Assembly: GCA_947469635.1 (NCBI GenBank)
Contig: CANIRG010000011.1
Span: forward strand, 1 to 34,974
Length of the DNA: 34,974 nucleotides
Origin: Rhodospirillales bacterium
GTDB lineage: Bacteria; Pseudomonadota; Alphaproteobacteria; Reyranellales; Reyranellaceae
Reading direction: 5' to 3'
Shown here: piece by piece, positions 8,240 to 15,728 of the stretch
Layout: every line of letters begins with the position of its first letter
Position numbering within the stretch: the first letter of the stretch is position 1
Notes under the pieces: model-generated
The model's input: the letters and a program-made list of their open reading frames with translations, nothing else
Databases searched by the model: none
What the model was told of the DNA's origin: nothing
Made by a program: the position numbers and the translations under genes

Positions 8240-9181
8240 ATGGCCAAGCAGTACGACCGCAGCGCGGAGGATCTGGGCAATATCGTGGGGCTGGAGCACG
8301 TCAACCTGCAGATCGCCGACCAAGGGCTCGCGACCGTCTTCTACATGAGCGGGCTCGGGCTCACCCGCGACCCTTACATGATGACCAGCATCGACAATAT
8401 GTGGGTCAATGTCGGGCGCAGCCAGTTCCACCTGCCGACCGGCAAGGCGCAGAATCTGCGCGGGCGTATCGGCCTGGTCCTGCCCGATCGCGAGGCACTG
8501 CTGACGCGGCTCGGACGGGTCGCCAAGATGCTGGAGGGAACGAAGTTCGCCTTCAGCGAGCACGAAGACCATGTCGAGGCGATCTGCCCCTGGGGCAACC
8601 GCTTCCTCTGCCACGACCCTGCTCCCCGCTTCGGCCAGATCGCGCTCGGCATGGCCTATGTCGAGTTCGACGTTCCGGCCGGTGCCGCCCCGGGTGTCGC
8701 CGATTTCTACCGCCGCGTCTTCGACACGCCGGCCCACGTCGACGAGGGCGCGGCCCATGTCTCGGTCGGCATGAAGCAGGAGCTGGTGTTCCGCGAGACG
8801 GAGGCGCCGCTGCCGGCCTACGACGGCCATCACATCCAGGTCTATGTCGCGAGCTTCTCCGGCCCGCACAAGAAGCTGCTCGAGCGCGGCCTGATCACCG
8901 AGGAAAGCAACACGCATCAATACCGCTTCGAGAGCATCGTCGATCCCGAGAGCGGCAAGCCGCTGGTCCAGGTCGAGCACGAGGTGCGCAGCATGACCCA
9001 TCCGCTCTATGCGCGGCCGCTGGTCAACCGCAACCCGCAGCAGACCAACCGGAACTACGTGCAGGGACGAGACGCCTGGGTGCCCGATCCGATGGAAGCG
9101 GAGATGGACGACCCGCGTGTCGCCATGCGCCAGCGCCGCTTCGACGAGGCGATGCAGACTCCTGCTCGTCAGCCGGCATAA
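8240..9181 (+). CDS. Two-domain VOC family protein (extradiol-dioxygenase-like)
   Basis: 313-residue protein with two vicinal-oxygen-chelate domains. The first runs from LEHVNLQIADQGLATVFYMS (H20) to the strand with E113; the second starts near ALGMAYVEFDVPAGAAPGVA and includes H197-H198 in GHHIQVYV and E246 in VQVEHEVRS. These His/Glu positions are where the superfamily places its metal ligands, but the exact ligand set is not certain. The C-terminal 60 residues are a polar tail rich in Arg, Asn and Gln. The ribosome site GGAGG lies eight bases before the ATG. It precedes the molybdenum hydroxylase genes by eleven bases, suggesting one operon for oxidation of an aromatic or heterocyclic compound. 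Confidence 0.88.
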   Translation: MAKQYDRSAEDLGNIVGLEHVNLQIADQGLATVFYMSGLGLTRDPYMMTSIDNMWVNVGRSQFHLPTGKAQNLRGRIGLVLPDREALLTRLGRVAKMLEGTKFAFSEHEDHVEAICPWGNRFLCHDPAPRFGQIALGMAYVEFDVPAGAAPGVADFYRRVFDTPAHVDEGAAHVSVGMKQELVFRETEAPLPAYDGHHIQVYVASFSGPHKKLLERGLITEESNTHQYRFESIVDPESGKPLVQVEHEVRSMTHPLYARPLVNRNPQQTNRNYVQGRDAWVPDPMEAEMDDPRVAMRQRRFDEAMQTPARQPA

Positions 9182-9192
9182 AGGGAGCCGTC

Positions 9193-9669
9193 ATGGACAT
9201 AGCGTTCACGGTGAATGGCAAGCAGCACCTGGTCGGCGCGGCCGAGACCGTGTCGCTGCTCGAGGTGTTGCGCAATCACCTCGGCCTCATGGGCACGCGC
9301 TACGGCTGCGGGCTCGAACAGTGCGGCTGCTGCATGGTGCTGGTCGACGGCCAGCCCGCCTATTCCTGCACCCGCGAGGTCGGCACGGTTGCCGGCTGTG
9401 ACGTTACCACCATCGAGGGGCTCGGCACCGCCGCCAAGCCGCATCCGCTGCAGCGCGCGTTCCTCGACGAGCAGGCCGGCCAGTGCGGCTATTGCCTGTC
9501 GGGAATCCTGATCTCGGCCAAGGCGCTGCTCGACCGCAATCCCAACCCGAGCCGTGCCGACATCGTCACGGCGCTCGACAAGCATCTCTGTCGCTGCGGC
9601 GCTCACCAGCGCATCCTGAACGCCGTGCAGCGCGCCGCCGCCAGCCTGCGGGAAGGGAGCCCGGCATGA
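9193..9669 (+). CDS. (2Fe-2S)-binding subunit of a xanthine-dehydrogenase-family molybdenum hydroxylase
   Basis: 158-residue iron-sulfur electron-transfer subunit. The plant-type ferredoxin cluster is bound by C39, C44, C47 and C59 ([12 protein letters not shown] and AYSC); the second cluster, in the helical domain, uses C98, C101 (QCGYC) and C133, C135 (HLCRCG). Both sets are complete with family spacing. Electrons from the molybdenum centre of the next gene product would pass through it. The start at MDIAFTVNG follows AAGGGAG; a longer upstream reading lies within the VOC gene. The stop overlaps the start of the large subunit by four bases. It resembles IorA/NicA-type small subunits, which work without a FAD subunit. 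Confidence 0.95.
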   Translation: MDIAFTVNGKQHLVGAAETVSLLEVLRNHLGLMGTRYGCGLEQCGCCMVLVDGQPAYSCTREVGTVAGCDVTTIEGLGTAAKPHPLQRAFLDEQAGQCGYCLSGILISAKALLDRNPNPSRADIVTALDKHLCRCGAHQRILNAVQRAAASLREGSPA

Positions 9670-11789
9670 CCGCGCCTGCCTTGCCCGCCAGCCTGATCGA
9701 GAACCCACGCCTCGACCGCTGGATCGCCTTCCAGCCCGACCTCACCGTCCGCATCGCCACCGGCAAGATCGAGATGGGCCAGGGCATCGTCACCGCCATC
9801 GGCCAGATCGCCGCGGACGAGCTCGACATTCCGTTCGCCCGCGTCGCCGTCCTCTCCGGCGATACCACCCATGGGCCCGACGAGGTCTATACGACCTCGT
9901 CGCTGTCGGTCGACGTGTCCGGCGGCTCGGTGCGGCTGGTCTGTGCGGAGGTCCGCGCCAAGGCACTGGACCGCGCCGCCCTTCGCCTCAATTGCAGCCG
10001 CGACGAGCTCACCGTGGCCGACGGAAAGTTCGTGCAGAACGGCGTCGTGACCGACCAGGACTACTGGACCGTGGCCGGCGAGATCGACCTCACGCAGGCC
10101 GTGACCGGCACGTCACCCGTCAAGCTGCGCGCGGCTTACAGCGTGGTCGGCCAGAGCGTGCCGCGCGTCGACCTGCCCGGGAAGGTGAGCGGCGCCGCCG
10201 CCTATGTGCACGATGTCCTGCCGGCGGGCGTTCTCCATGCGCGCACCTTGCGCCAGCCCAATCGCGGTGCGGTGCTCGCGTCCCTCGACGAGGCCGCAAT
10301 CCGTCACGCCGCCAGGGGCGAGCTGCAGATCGTTCGCGAGGCCAACTTCGTGGCCTTCGTCAGTCCCGTCGAGAGCGTGGCGCAGGCCGCCGCCGTTGCG
10401 GCCCCTCTCCATGCCAGATGGGACAATGTCCGCCAGTTGATACCCGAGCAGCAGGAAGCCGCCTGGCTGAAGGGCCAGCCGAGCGACGACCGACGCGTCG
10501 GCGCCTGGCCTGCGCCGACCACGCCGCCGAAGAACCTCGTGCGGGCGACCTTCTCCCGTCCCTACATCGCCCATGCCTCGATGGGGCCGTCCTGCGCCTT
10601 GGCCGAGTTCCGCGACGGCCATCTCACCGTGCGCTCGCACGGCCAGGGCATGCATCCGTTGCGCCAGAACCTCGCGGCGGCGCTCAAGCTGCCGATCGAA
10701 TCGATCACCGCGCAGCATCTGCACGGTGCCGGCTGCTACGGCCACAACGGCGCCGACGATGCCGCCCTCGACGCAGCACTGGTCGCATTGCGCCTGCCCG
10801 GCAAGTGCATCCGCCTGCAATGGCGGCGCGAGGAGGAATTCGGCTTCGAGCCGGTCGGGCCCGCCATGCTGGTGACGCTGCACGTCGATCTCGACGAACG
10901 GGGCCGCCCCGCCGACTGGACAACGGAGATTTGGAGCCCCACCCATGTCCAGCGGCCGGGCAACGGCACCGGCTTCCTGCTGGCGTCGGAGGCCATGGCT
11001 AATCCGCCGCCCGAGGTTGCACCCTTCGATCCGACGGAGCAGCGCGGCGGTGGCGGTACGCGCAACGCATTGCCGATCTATGACGTGCCGGCGCATCGCA
11101 TCCTGCACCATCTGGTGGTGCGCCCGCCCGTCCGCACCTCGGCGCTGCGCGGGCTCGGCGCCTTGCCCAACGTCTATGCCATCGAATCGCTGATCGACGA
11201 CCTCGCCGCGCGCGTCGGCGAGGATCCCGTGGCCTATCGGCTCTCAATCCTGTCCGAGCCGCGGGCGCGGCGGTTGGTCGAGCTGGTCGCCGAGCGTTCC
11301 GGCTGGGCCTCGCGTGGACCGTCCGGCACCGGCACGGGGCTGGGCATCGGCTTCGCTCGCTACAAGAACCGCGCGGCCTATGCCGCCGTCGTGGCGGCCG
11401 TCACCGTGCAGGAGACGGTCAAGGTCGATCGCGTGTGGTGCGTGGCCGACGCCGGGCTGGTGGTCAATCCCGACGGCGCGCGCAACCAGCTCGAAGGCGG
11501 CATCGTCCAGGCGGTGAGCTGGACGCTGAAGGAGCAGGTACGGCTCGACGAGCACGGCATCGCCTCACTCGACTGGGACAGCTATCCGATCCTGAGGTTC
11601 AGCGAAGTTCCCGAGATGCGCGTGGAGTTCGTCGAGCCGGGCAGCAATCCCTCGCTCGGCGTCGGCGAATGCACCGTGGGTCCCACGGCGGCAGCCATCG
11701 CCAATGCCGTCAACCATGCGCTCGGCGTCCGCATCAACGACATGCCGCTCACGCGCGACCGAATCATGGCGGCGTTGCTGAAGGTATGA
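9666..11789 (+). CDS. Molybdopterin-binding large subunit of a xanthine-dehydrogenase-family hydroxylase
   Basis: 707-residue catalytic subunit with both halves of the Moco-binding domain in one chain. E36-MGQG begins the N-terminal cofactor loop and is followed by ADELDIPFARVAVLSGDTT. The central GAGCYGHNGADDAALDAAL segment is the second cofactor loop, and E668 in GVGECTVGP is at the place of the base-acting glutamate that is invariant in the family. The organisation (small FeS plus large Moco subunit, no FAD protein nearby) matches isoquinoline 1-oxidoreductase or nicotinate dehydrogenase type enzymes, which hand electrons to a membrane cytochrome or other acceptor. The substrate is unknown. 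No Tat signal is visible. The gene ends exactly at the edge of a palindromic repeat. Confidence 0.94.
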   Translation: MTAPALPASLIENPRLDRWIAFQPDLTVRIATGKIEMGQGIVTAIGQIAADELDIPFARVAVLSGDTTHGPDEVYTTSSLSVDVSGGSVRLVCAEVRAKALDRAALRLNCSRDELTVADGKFVQNGVVTDQDYWTVAGEIDLTQAVTGTSPVKLRAAYSVVGQSVPRVDLPGKVSGAAAYVHDVLPAGVLHARTLRQPNRGAVLASLDEAAIRHAARGELQIVREANFVAFVSPVESVAQAAAVAAPLHARWDNVRQLIPEQQEAAWLKGQPSDDRRVGAWPAPTTPPKNLVRATFSRPYIAHASMGPSCALAEFRDGHLTVRSHGQGMHPLRQNLAAALKLPIESITAQHLHGAGCYGHNGADDAALDAALVALRLPGKCIRLQWRREEEFGFEPVGPAMLVTLHVDLDERGRPADWTTEIWSPTHVQRPGNGTGFLLASEAMANPPPEVAPFDPTEQRGGGGTRNALPIYDVPAHRILHHLVVRPPVRTSALRGLGALPNVYAIESLIDDLAARVGEDPVAYRLSILSEPRARRLVELVAERSGWASRGPSGTGTGLGIGFARYKNRAAYAAVVAAVTVQETVKVDRVWCVADAGLVVNPDGARNQLEGGIVQAVSWTLKEQVRLDEHGIASLDWDSYPILRFSEVPEMRVEFVEPGSNPSLGVGECTVGPTAAAIANAVNHALGVRINDMPLTRDRIMAALLKV

Positions 11790-11900
11790 CCTCACCCTGA
11801 GGAGCGCCCGAAGGGCGCGTCTCGAAGGGTCGGCCATAGGCACCATCTGTGGGGCCCATGCTTCGAGACGCCACGCTTTGCGTGGCTCCTCAGCATGAGG
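11790..11900. repeat. Dispersed palindromic repeat, copy 1 (111 bp)
   Basis: Begins CCTCACCCTGAGGAGC and ends GCTCCTCAGCATGAGG, which are near reverse complements. Inner blocks GTCTCGAAGGGT and CATGCTTCGAGAC also pair. A second copy lies at 26753-26861 with the same ends and inner blocks; the apex and the hairpin sequence next to each arm differ. It starts one base after the stop of the molybdopterin subunit. On the other strand it supplies the last few codons and the stop of the convergent methyltransferase gene. Confidence 0.85.
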
Positions 11901-12498
11901 TTGTGCTGGCTCGCCTGAAAATCACAGACAGGTTGTTCGCGGGCATTGCTACCACGTGCGGCGTGCCGAAGCCGTGCTCCCGCGCGAGCGCGATCACTGC
12001 CTCCAGGTCGCGCACGCCCCAGGCGGGGTTGCGGTGGCGCAGGTCGCGGTCGAAGTCGGCGTTGCTGGCGGAGGTCGGGGCGCCGTTGCGGTGATACGGG
12101 CCGTAGAGGAACAGCAGCCCGCCGACACGCAGCAGCCGGGCCGCGCCGCGCATCAGGCCGATGGCCGACTCCCACGGCGAGATGTGGATCATGTTGATGC
12201 AGACCACGGCGTCCGCCGAAGCGATCGGCCAGCTCGCGGCCGACGCATCGAGCGCCAGCGCCGGGCGGACATTGGCGAGAGCTTCGGTGCTCGCCCAATC
12301 GTCGATGCTGGCGCGCGCCACCTCGTCGGGATCGCTGGGCTGGAAGGTGAGCTGCGGTAGCCCCGCTGCAAAAAATACGATGTGCTCGCCCGAGCCGCTG
12401 GCAATCTCCAGCACCAGGCCTTGCGCCGGCAGATGCGGCGCCAGCACATCGAGGATAGGCTGGCGGTTGCGCGCGACAGCCGGCGCCCGCCGCCTCAC
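11890..12498 (-). CDS. DUF938 family class I SAM-dependent methyltransferase-like protein
   Basis: About 202 residues, GTG start. The SAM-binding motif I is VLEIASGSGEH, followed by the family-specific FQPSDPDEVARASI, AVVCINMIHISPWES, LFLYGPYHRNG and the end MPANNLSVIFRRAS; all are hallmarks of DUF938. The family has the Rossmann methyltransferase fold but no established substrate. The start is uncertain: the family normally begins just before APAVARNRQPIL, and the GTG 14 bases after the dioxygenase stop fits, though its ribosome site is weak. A longer reading overlaps the end of the dioxygenase gene. The C-terminal residues after RRA are encoded by the palindromic repeat, so the natural end may have been altered by repeat insertion. 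Confidence 0.85.
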   Translation of the reverse strand: MRRRAPAVARNRQPILDVLAPHLPAQGLVLEIASGSGEHIVFFAAGLPQLTFQPSDPDEVARASIDDWASTEALANVRPALALDASAASWPIASADAVVCINMIHISPWESAIGLMRGAARLLRVGGLLFLYGPYHRNGAPTSASNADFDRDLRHRNPAWGVRDLEAVIALAREHGFGTPHVVAMPANNLSVIFRRASTTSC

Positions 12499-12511
12499 GT
12501 ATAAATTTCCA

Positions 12512-13396
12512 TCAGGCCGCCAGCTGCGCGACGGTCGGGCCGTCACCGGCCAGCGTCGTGCGGCGCATGTCGCGCGGCTCATGCGCAGGGAAGGGCCGTG
12601 CGCGATGCATGGTCTGGCGGTTGTCCCACATCACCAGATCGTCGACCCGCCACTTGTGGGCGTAGACGAACTCACGCTGGGTGGCGTGCTCGATCAGGTC
12701 GCGCAGGTAGCCGCGCGCCTCGGGCATCGGCCAACCGACGATCTCGCCGGCATGGGACGACAGGTACAGCGACTTGCGGCCGGTCACGGGATGGACGCGG
12801 ACCATGCACTGGCGCACCGGCTTGAAGCGCTGGCGCTCCTCGTCGGTGAAGTCGCTGAAGCCGATGAGCTGGCGCGAGAACATCTGCGAGTGCTCGCACA
12901 CCATGCCCTCGACCTCGGCCTTGGTCTCGTCGTCGAGGGCATCGTAGGCCGCGCGCATGTCGGCGAACTGCGTGTTGCCGCCCTTCGACGGGATGCTGAT
13001 CGCGTGCAGCAGCGAATACTTGGCCGGCGTCGTCTTGAACGAGCTGTCGGAGTGCCACAGCCGGTTGCCGATGGCGAACAGCCGGCGGCGGTCCTCGCGG
13101 GCAAACGGCTTGTCGTTCTTGTCGAGATTGGAGACGTCGGCGAAGGTCGTGGGCAGGCGCGCCTCGGTCTCGGAGCGCAGGCTGGTGCCGATGGCGTGCT
13201 CGATGTCGCCCAGGCTCTGGGTGAAGGCGAGCTGCTGGGCGTCGGTGATCCTCTGGTCGTGGAACACCAGCACGGCATATCTGTCCATGCCGGCATGGAT
13301 CGCCGCCACCTCATCGCGCGTGAGGGGCTTGCGCATGTCGATGCCGTCGACCTCGCCCGCGAAGCAGGGTCCGACCTGGCGGATGGTGACTGTCAT
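12512..13396 (-). CDS. TauD/TfdA family Fe(II)/2-oxoglutarate-dependent dioxygenase
   Basis: 294-residue double-stranded beta-helix oxygenase. The iron triad is complete: H115 and D117 in LWHSDSSF and H264 in DNRQTMHRA; R275 and R279 in the EPRDMRRTTL segment are candidates for binding the 2-oxoglutarate carboxylate. The N-terminus (VDGIDMRKPLTRDEVAAI) and the LHAISIPSKGGNTQFADMRAAY segment resemble 2,4-D/alpha-ketoglutarate dioxygenase (TfdA-like) proteins more than taurine dioxygenase. The ribosome site is GGAGGAG before the ATG. It follows the TPP enzyme by 36 bases on the same strand, so it is likely in that operon. The substrate cannot be assigned. Confidence 0.93.
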   Translation of the reverse strand: MTVTIRQVGPCFAGEVDGIDMRKPLTRDEVAAIHAGMDRYAVLVFHDQRITDAQQLAFTQSLGDIEHAIGTSLRSETEARLPTTFADVSNLDKNDKPFAREDRRRLFAIGNRLWHSDSSFKTTPAKYSLLHAISIPSKGGNTQFADMRAAYDALDDETKAEVEGMVCEHSQMFSRQLIGFSDFTDEERQRFKPVRQCMVRVHPVTGRKSLYLSSHAGEIVGWPMPEARGYLRDLIEHATQREFVYAHKWRVDDLVMWDNRQTMHRARPFPAHEPRDMRRTTLAGDGPTVAQLAA

Positions 13397-13432
13397 TGCC
13401 GTGTCTCCTCCTTCTGCCTTCTGCTCTCTTTT

Positions 13433-15097
13433 CTACGCTTCGCCGTAGTGGACGCGGCGATAGGCCCGCGAGGGGATCAGGTCGTCGATATGGACGTCCC
13501 ACAGCGTGCCGATATTGGCACCCTGATGTTCCTTGAACAGCGGAGCGAAGCGGCCGGGCTGGGTGACCGACGCGCCGCGCAGGCCGAAGCCTGTGGCGGC
13601 GGCGGCGAGGTCGCCGCGGCCGTGCACCGCCTCCTTGGCCGTGATCTTGTTGGCGCGGAACTTGTGCACCTCCGCGCCATAGCCGCCGTCGTTCATGATC
13701 GCCATCAGCATGCGGATGCCCTGGCGGCGGACGGTCTCGAGCTCCTGCACATGCATCATCAGGCTGCCGTCGCCCTCGACCAGCAGCACCTTGCCGTCGC
13801 CGCGCGCCGCGGCGATGCCGATGGCGGCGGGCAGGGCCGAGCCGATGGCGCCGAAGTCGTTGACCACGTGATAGCGCGCGGCCGGCCGGCCCTTCATGTG
13901 GGTCATCACCATGCTGAAGTAATGGCCGGCGCCGACCACGACCTCCCAGTCCTTCGGCACCGCCTGGTCGAGCTCGACCACTGCCTTGCGCGGGTCGACG
14001 GTGTTGGGCTGCACCGGGAATTCCTTGCTGTCGGGCGAGTCGGCCGCGATCAGCTTGGCCATCTCGTTGGTGCGGAAGCCGGTGCGCGAGATGCCGCGCT
14101 GCTGCATGCGGGCGAGGATGGCCTCGGCTGCCGCCCGTGCGTCGGCGCGGACGTGAAGATCGGCGGTGCGCAGGCCTTGCCACAGGCCGCGCGGGTTGGT
14201 GTCGATCTGGACGGTGCGCGCGCCGGGATAGAGGTAGCCGCCCTCGGTCGTGTAGTGGCCGAGCGCCGCGCCGGCACCGATCACCAGGTCGGCCTCGGCG
14301 AAGCGCTCGCGCGAGAAATCGCTGGCGAAGGCGCCGGCGATGTCGAGCGCGTAGGGATTGCCGTCGAACAGGCCCTTGCCGAGCAGCGACGTCGCCGTCA
14401 GCGCGCCGGCTTGCGCGGCCAGTGCCTCGAGCGCCGGGGCGGCGCCGGACAGGATGGCGCCGCGGCCGGCAATCAGGATCGGCCTCTCGGCCTCGGCGAT
14501 CATGTCGACGACGCGGTCGACGATCGCGGGATCGGGCACCGGCCGCTGCGCCACGGGCGCCAGGTCGGAGGACGGCGTGTAGTCGGTGAGGTGCGGCCAG
14601 GCCTGCTTCTGCAAGTCCATCGGCACGCTCAGCACGACGGGGCGCTGCTCGAGCTGCGCCACCAGGAAGGCCTCGCGCACGTTGTCGAGCAGGCGGTCGA
14701 TGTGCTTGACCGTGACGTAGTGCGCGCCGCAGGCGAGCGCGAGCGGCGCCATGTCGATCTGCTGGAGGTACCACGCGGCGGCGAGCGGCGAATCGCCCGC
14801 GAACACCACCAACGGCACGTTGCCGCGCGCGGCGATGGTGAGCGCCGTCATGATCTGGGTGAAGCCCGGGCCACAGGTCGTCGAGGCGACGCCGACCTTG
14901 CCGGTGGCGCGGGCGTAGCCGTCGGCCATCGCCACGGCGCAGTGCTCGTGGCGGGCGTGCACGACCTTCATGCCGGGCAGCTCGGCCATCGCCGTCGACC
15001 AGTACATGTTGGCGTCGCCCATCAGGGTGAACAGATGATCGACGCCTTCCGCCGCAAAGGCGCGGGCCAGCATGTCGGACACCAGCAGCTTGCTCAT
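13433..15097 (-). CDS. Thiamine pyrophosphate-dependent enzyme, acetolactate synthase large subunit-like
   Basis: 554-residue TPP enzyme with the three usual domains. Catalytic E51 is in ARHEHCAVAMADGYAR, and the cofactor motif runs from GDGS (442-445) to N469 in AIMNDGGYG. The middle domain has the AERPILIAGRGA signature. The relation to acetolactate synthase, benzoylformate decarboxylase and similar 2-oxoacid enzymes is clear, but no regulatory small subunit is present. A biosynthetic role is therefore unlikely, and decarboxylation or ligation of a 2-oxoacid in a catabolic route is the better guess. A strong AGGAGGA ribosome site precedes the ATG. It lies 15 bases after the CoxG-like gene. 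Confidence 0.94.
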   Translation of the reverse strand: MSKLLVSDMLARAFAAEGVDHLFTLMGDANMYWSTAMAELPGMKVVHARHEHCAVAMADGYARATGKVGVASTTCGPGFTQIMTALTIAARGNVPLVVFAGDSPLAAAWYLQQIDMAPLALACGAHYVTVKHIDRLLDNVREAFLVAQLEQRPVVLSVPMDLQKQAWPHLTDYTPSSDLAPVAQRPVPDPAIVDRVVDMIAEAERPILIAGRGAILSGAAPALEALAAQAGALTATSLLGKGLFDGNPYALDIAGAFASDFSRERFAEADLVIGAGAALGHYTTEGGYLYPGARTVQIDTNPRGLWQGLRTADLHVRADARAAAEAILARMQQRGISRTGFRTNEMAKLIAADSPDSKEFPVQPNTVDPRKAVVELDQAVPKDWEVVVGAGHYFSMVMTHMKGRPAARYHVVNDFGAIGSALPAAIGIAAARGDGKVLLVEGDGSLMMHVQELETVRRQGIRMLMAIMNDGGYGAEVHKFRANKITAKEAVHGRGDLAAAATGFGLRGASVTQPGRFAPLFKEHQGANIGTLWDVHIDDLIPSRAYRRVHYGEA

Positions 15098-15112
15098 CGC
15101 GAATCCTCCTGA

Positions 15113-15709
15113 CTATTTCTTCTTGCCGGCGAGACCGCGCAGCCACGAAAGGAACGCCCGCCACAGCAGACCGCCCGCGCTGAGCTCGGTCGCTGCCGCC
15201 GGTGGAGGCGATGGTGCAGGTGCCGGCGACGGCGAAGCAAGCTCTGGCTCGACCGGAGCAGTGCGCCGCTCGGCTACCAGCTTTGCCATATTGGCGGCGA
15301 ACTCGGCCAGCAGGGCGCGCGCCACATGGACGCCGCCGGCATTGGCGAAGGTCTCGAGCGGACCGCTCACGGTGAAGCTGCCGTCGATGGCGAGCTCGGT
15401 GACGTCGCTGCCCGTGGCCCTGACCACACCCGACGCCAGCGCGCGCGACGCCCCGCGCCCGTCGATGCCGCGGCCCTCGATGGTGCACTGCCGTGCCGCG
15501 TGGTCGAAAGTGAGTGTCGCCTCACCGCGGAACACCGCAACAGTGGGGCCGAACTTGATGCGGATGGAGCCGCGCCACAGCCCGTCGCCCTGGGCCGCCG
15601 CGAGCTGGGCCCCCGGGACGCAGGACGCCACCAGCGCCGGGTCGCCAAGCAGCGGCCAGACCTGATCCACAGGAAATGGGATCGTCGTCGTCTCGGTCAG
15701 CGCGACCAC
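15113..15709 (-). CDS. CoxG-like SRPBCC family protein with membrane-tail
   Basis: 198-residue protein. Residues 1-145 form a START/Bet v 1-like SRPBCC domain typical of CO dehydrogenase subunit G: TTTIPFPVDQVWPLLGDPALVASCVPGA, IKFGPTVAVFRGEATL, and SGPLETFANAGGVHVARALLAEFAANM. Next comes a proline/alanine linker (residues about 155-175), then an amphipathic aromatic tail with WRAFLSWLRGLAGKKK that could bind the membrane. In carboxydotrophs CoxG recruits the molybdenum enzyme to the membrane. Here no CoxMSL genes are adjacent; the nearest molybdenum hydroxylase is 3.3 kb away on the other strand. The start is GTG without a clear ribosome site, just after a GC-rich hairpin (15710-15723). Confidence 0.88.
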   Translation of the reverse strand: MVALTETTTIPFPVDQVWPLLGDPALVASCVPGAQLAAAQGDGLWRGSIRIKFGPTVAVFRGEATLTFDHAARQCTIEGRGIDGRGASRALASGVVRATGSDVTELAIDGSFTVSGPLETFANAGGVHVARALLAEFAANMAKLVAERRTAPVEPELASPSPAPAPSPPPAAATELSAGGLLWRAFLSWLRGLAGKKK

Positions 15710-15728
15710 GGGGGGCAGCCCCCGCCTG

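Noticed and set aside
8168-9001. N-terminal extension of the LLM oxidoreductase by about 280 codons
   Set aside because: The extension is antisense to the VOC gene, has no homology pattern, and the family start with ribosome site is at 8167.
11790-11900. Rho-independent terminator or CRISPR-like repeat
   Set aside because: No T-tract follows the stem and there are no spaced direct repeats; the second copy at 26753 shows it is a dispersed palindrome.
12161-15112. A very long open frame of about 980 codons on the plus strand, antisense to the TPP enzyme and dioxygenase
   Set aside because: High GC keeps antisense frames open; the translation is low-complexity Arg/Ala/Gly/His-rich with no domain, while the minus strand has clear enzymes with catalytic residues.
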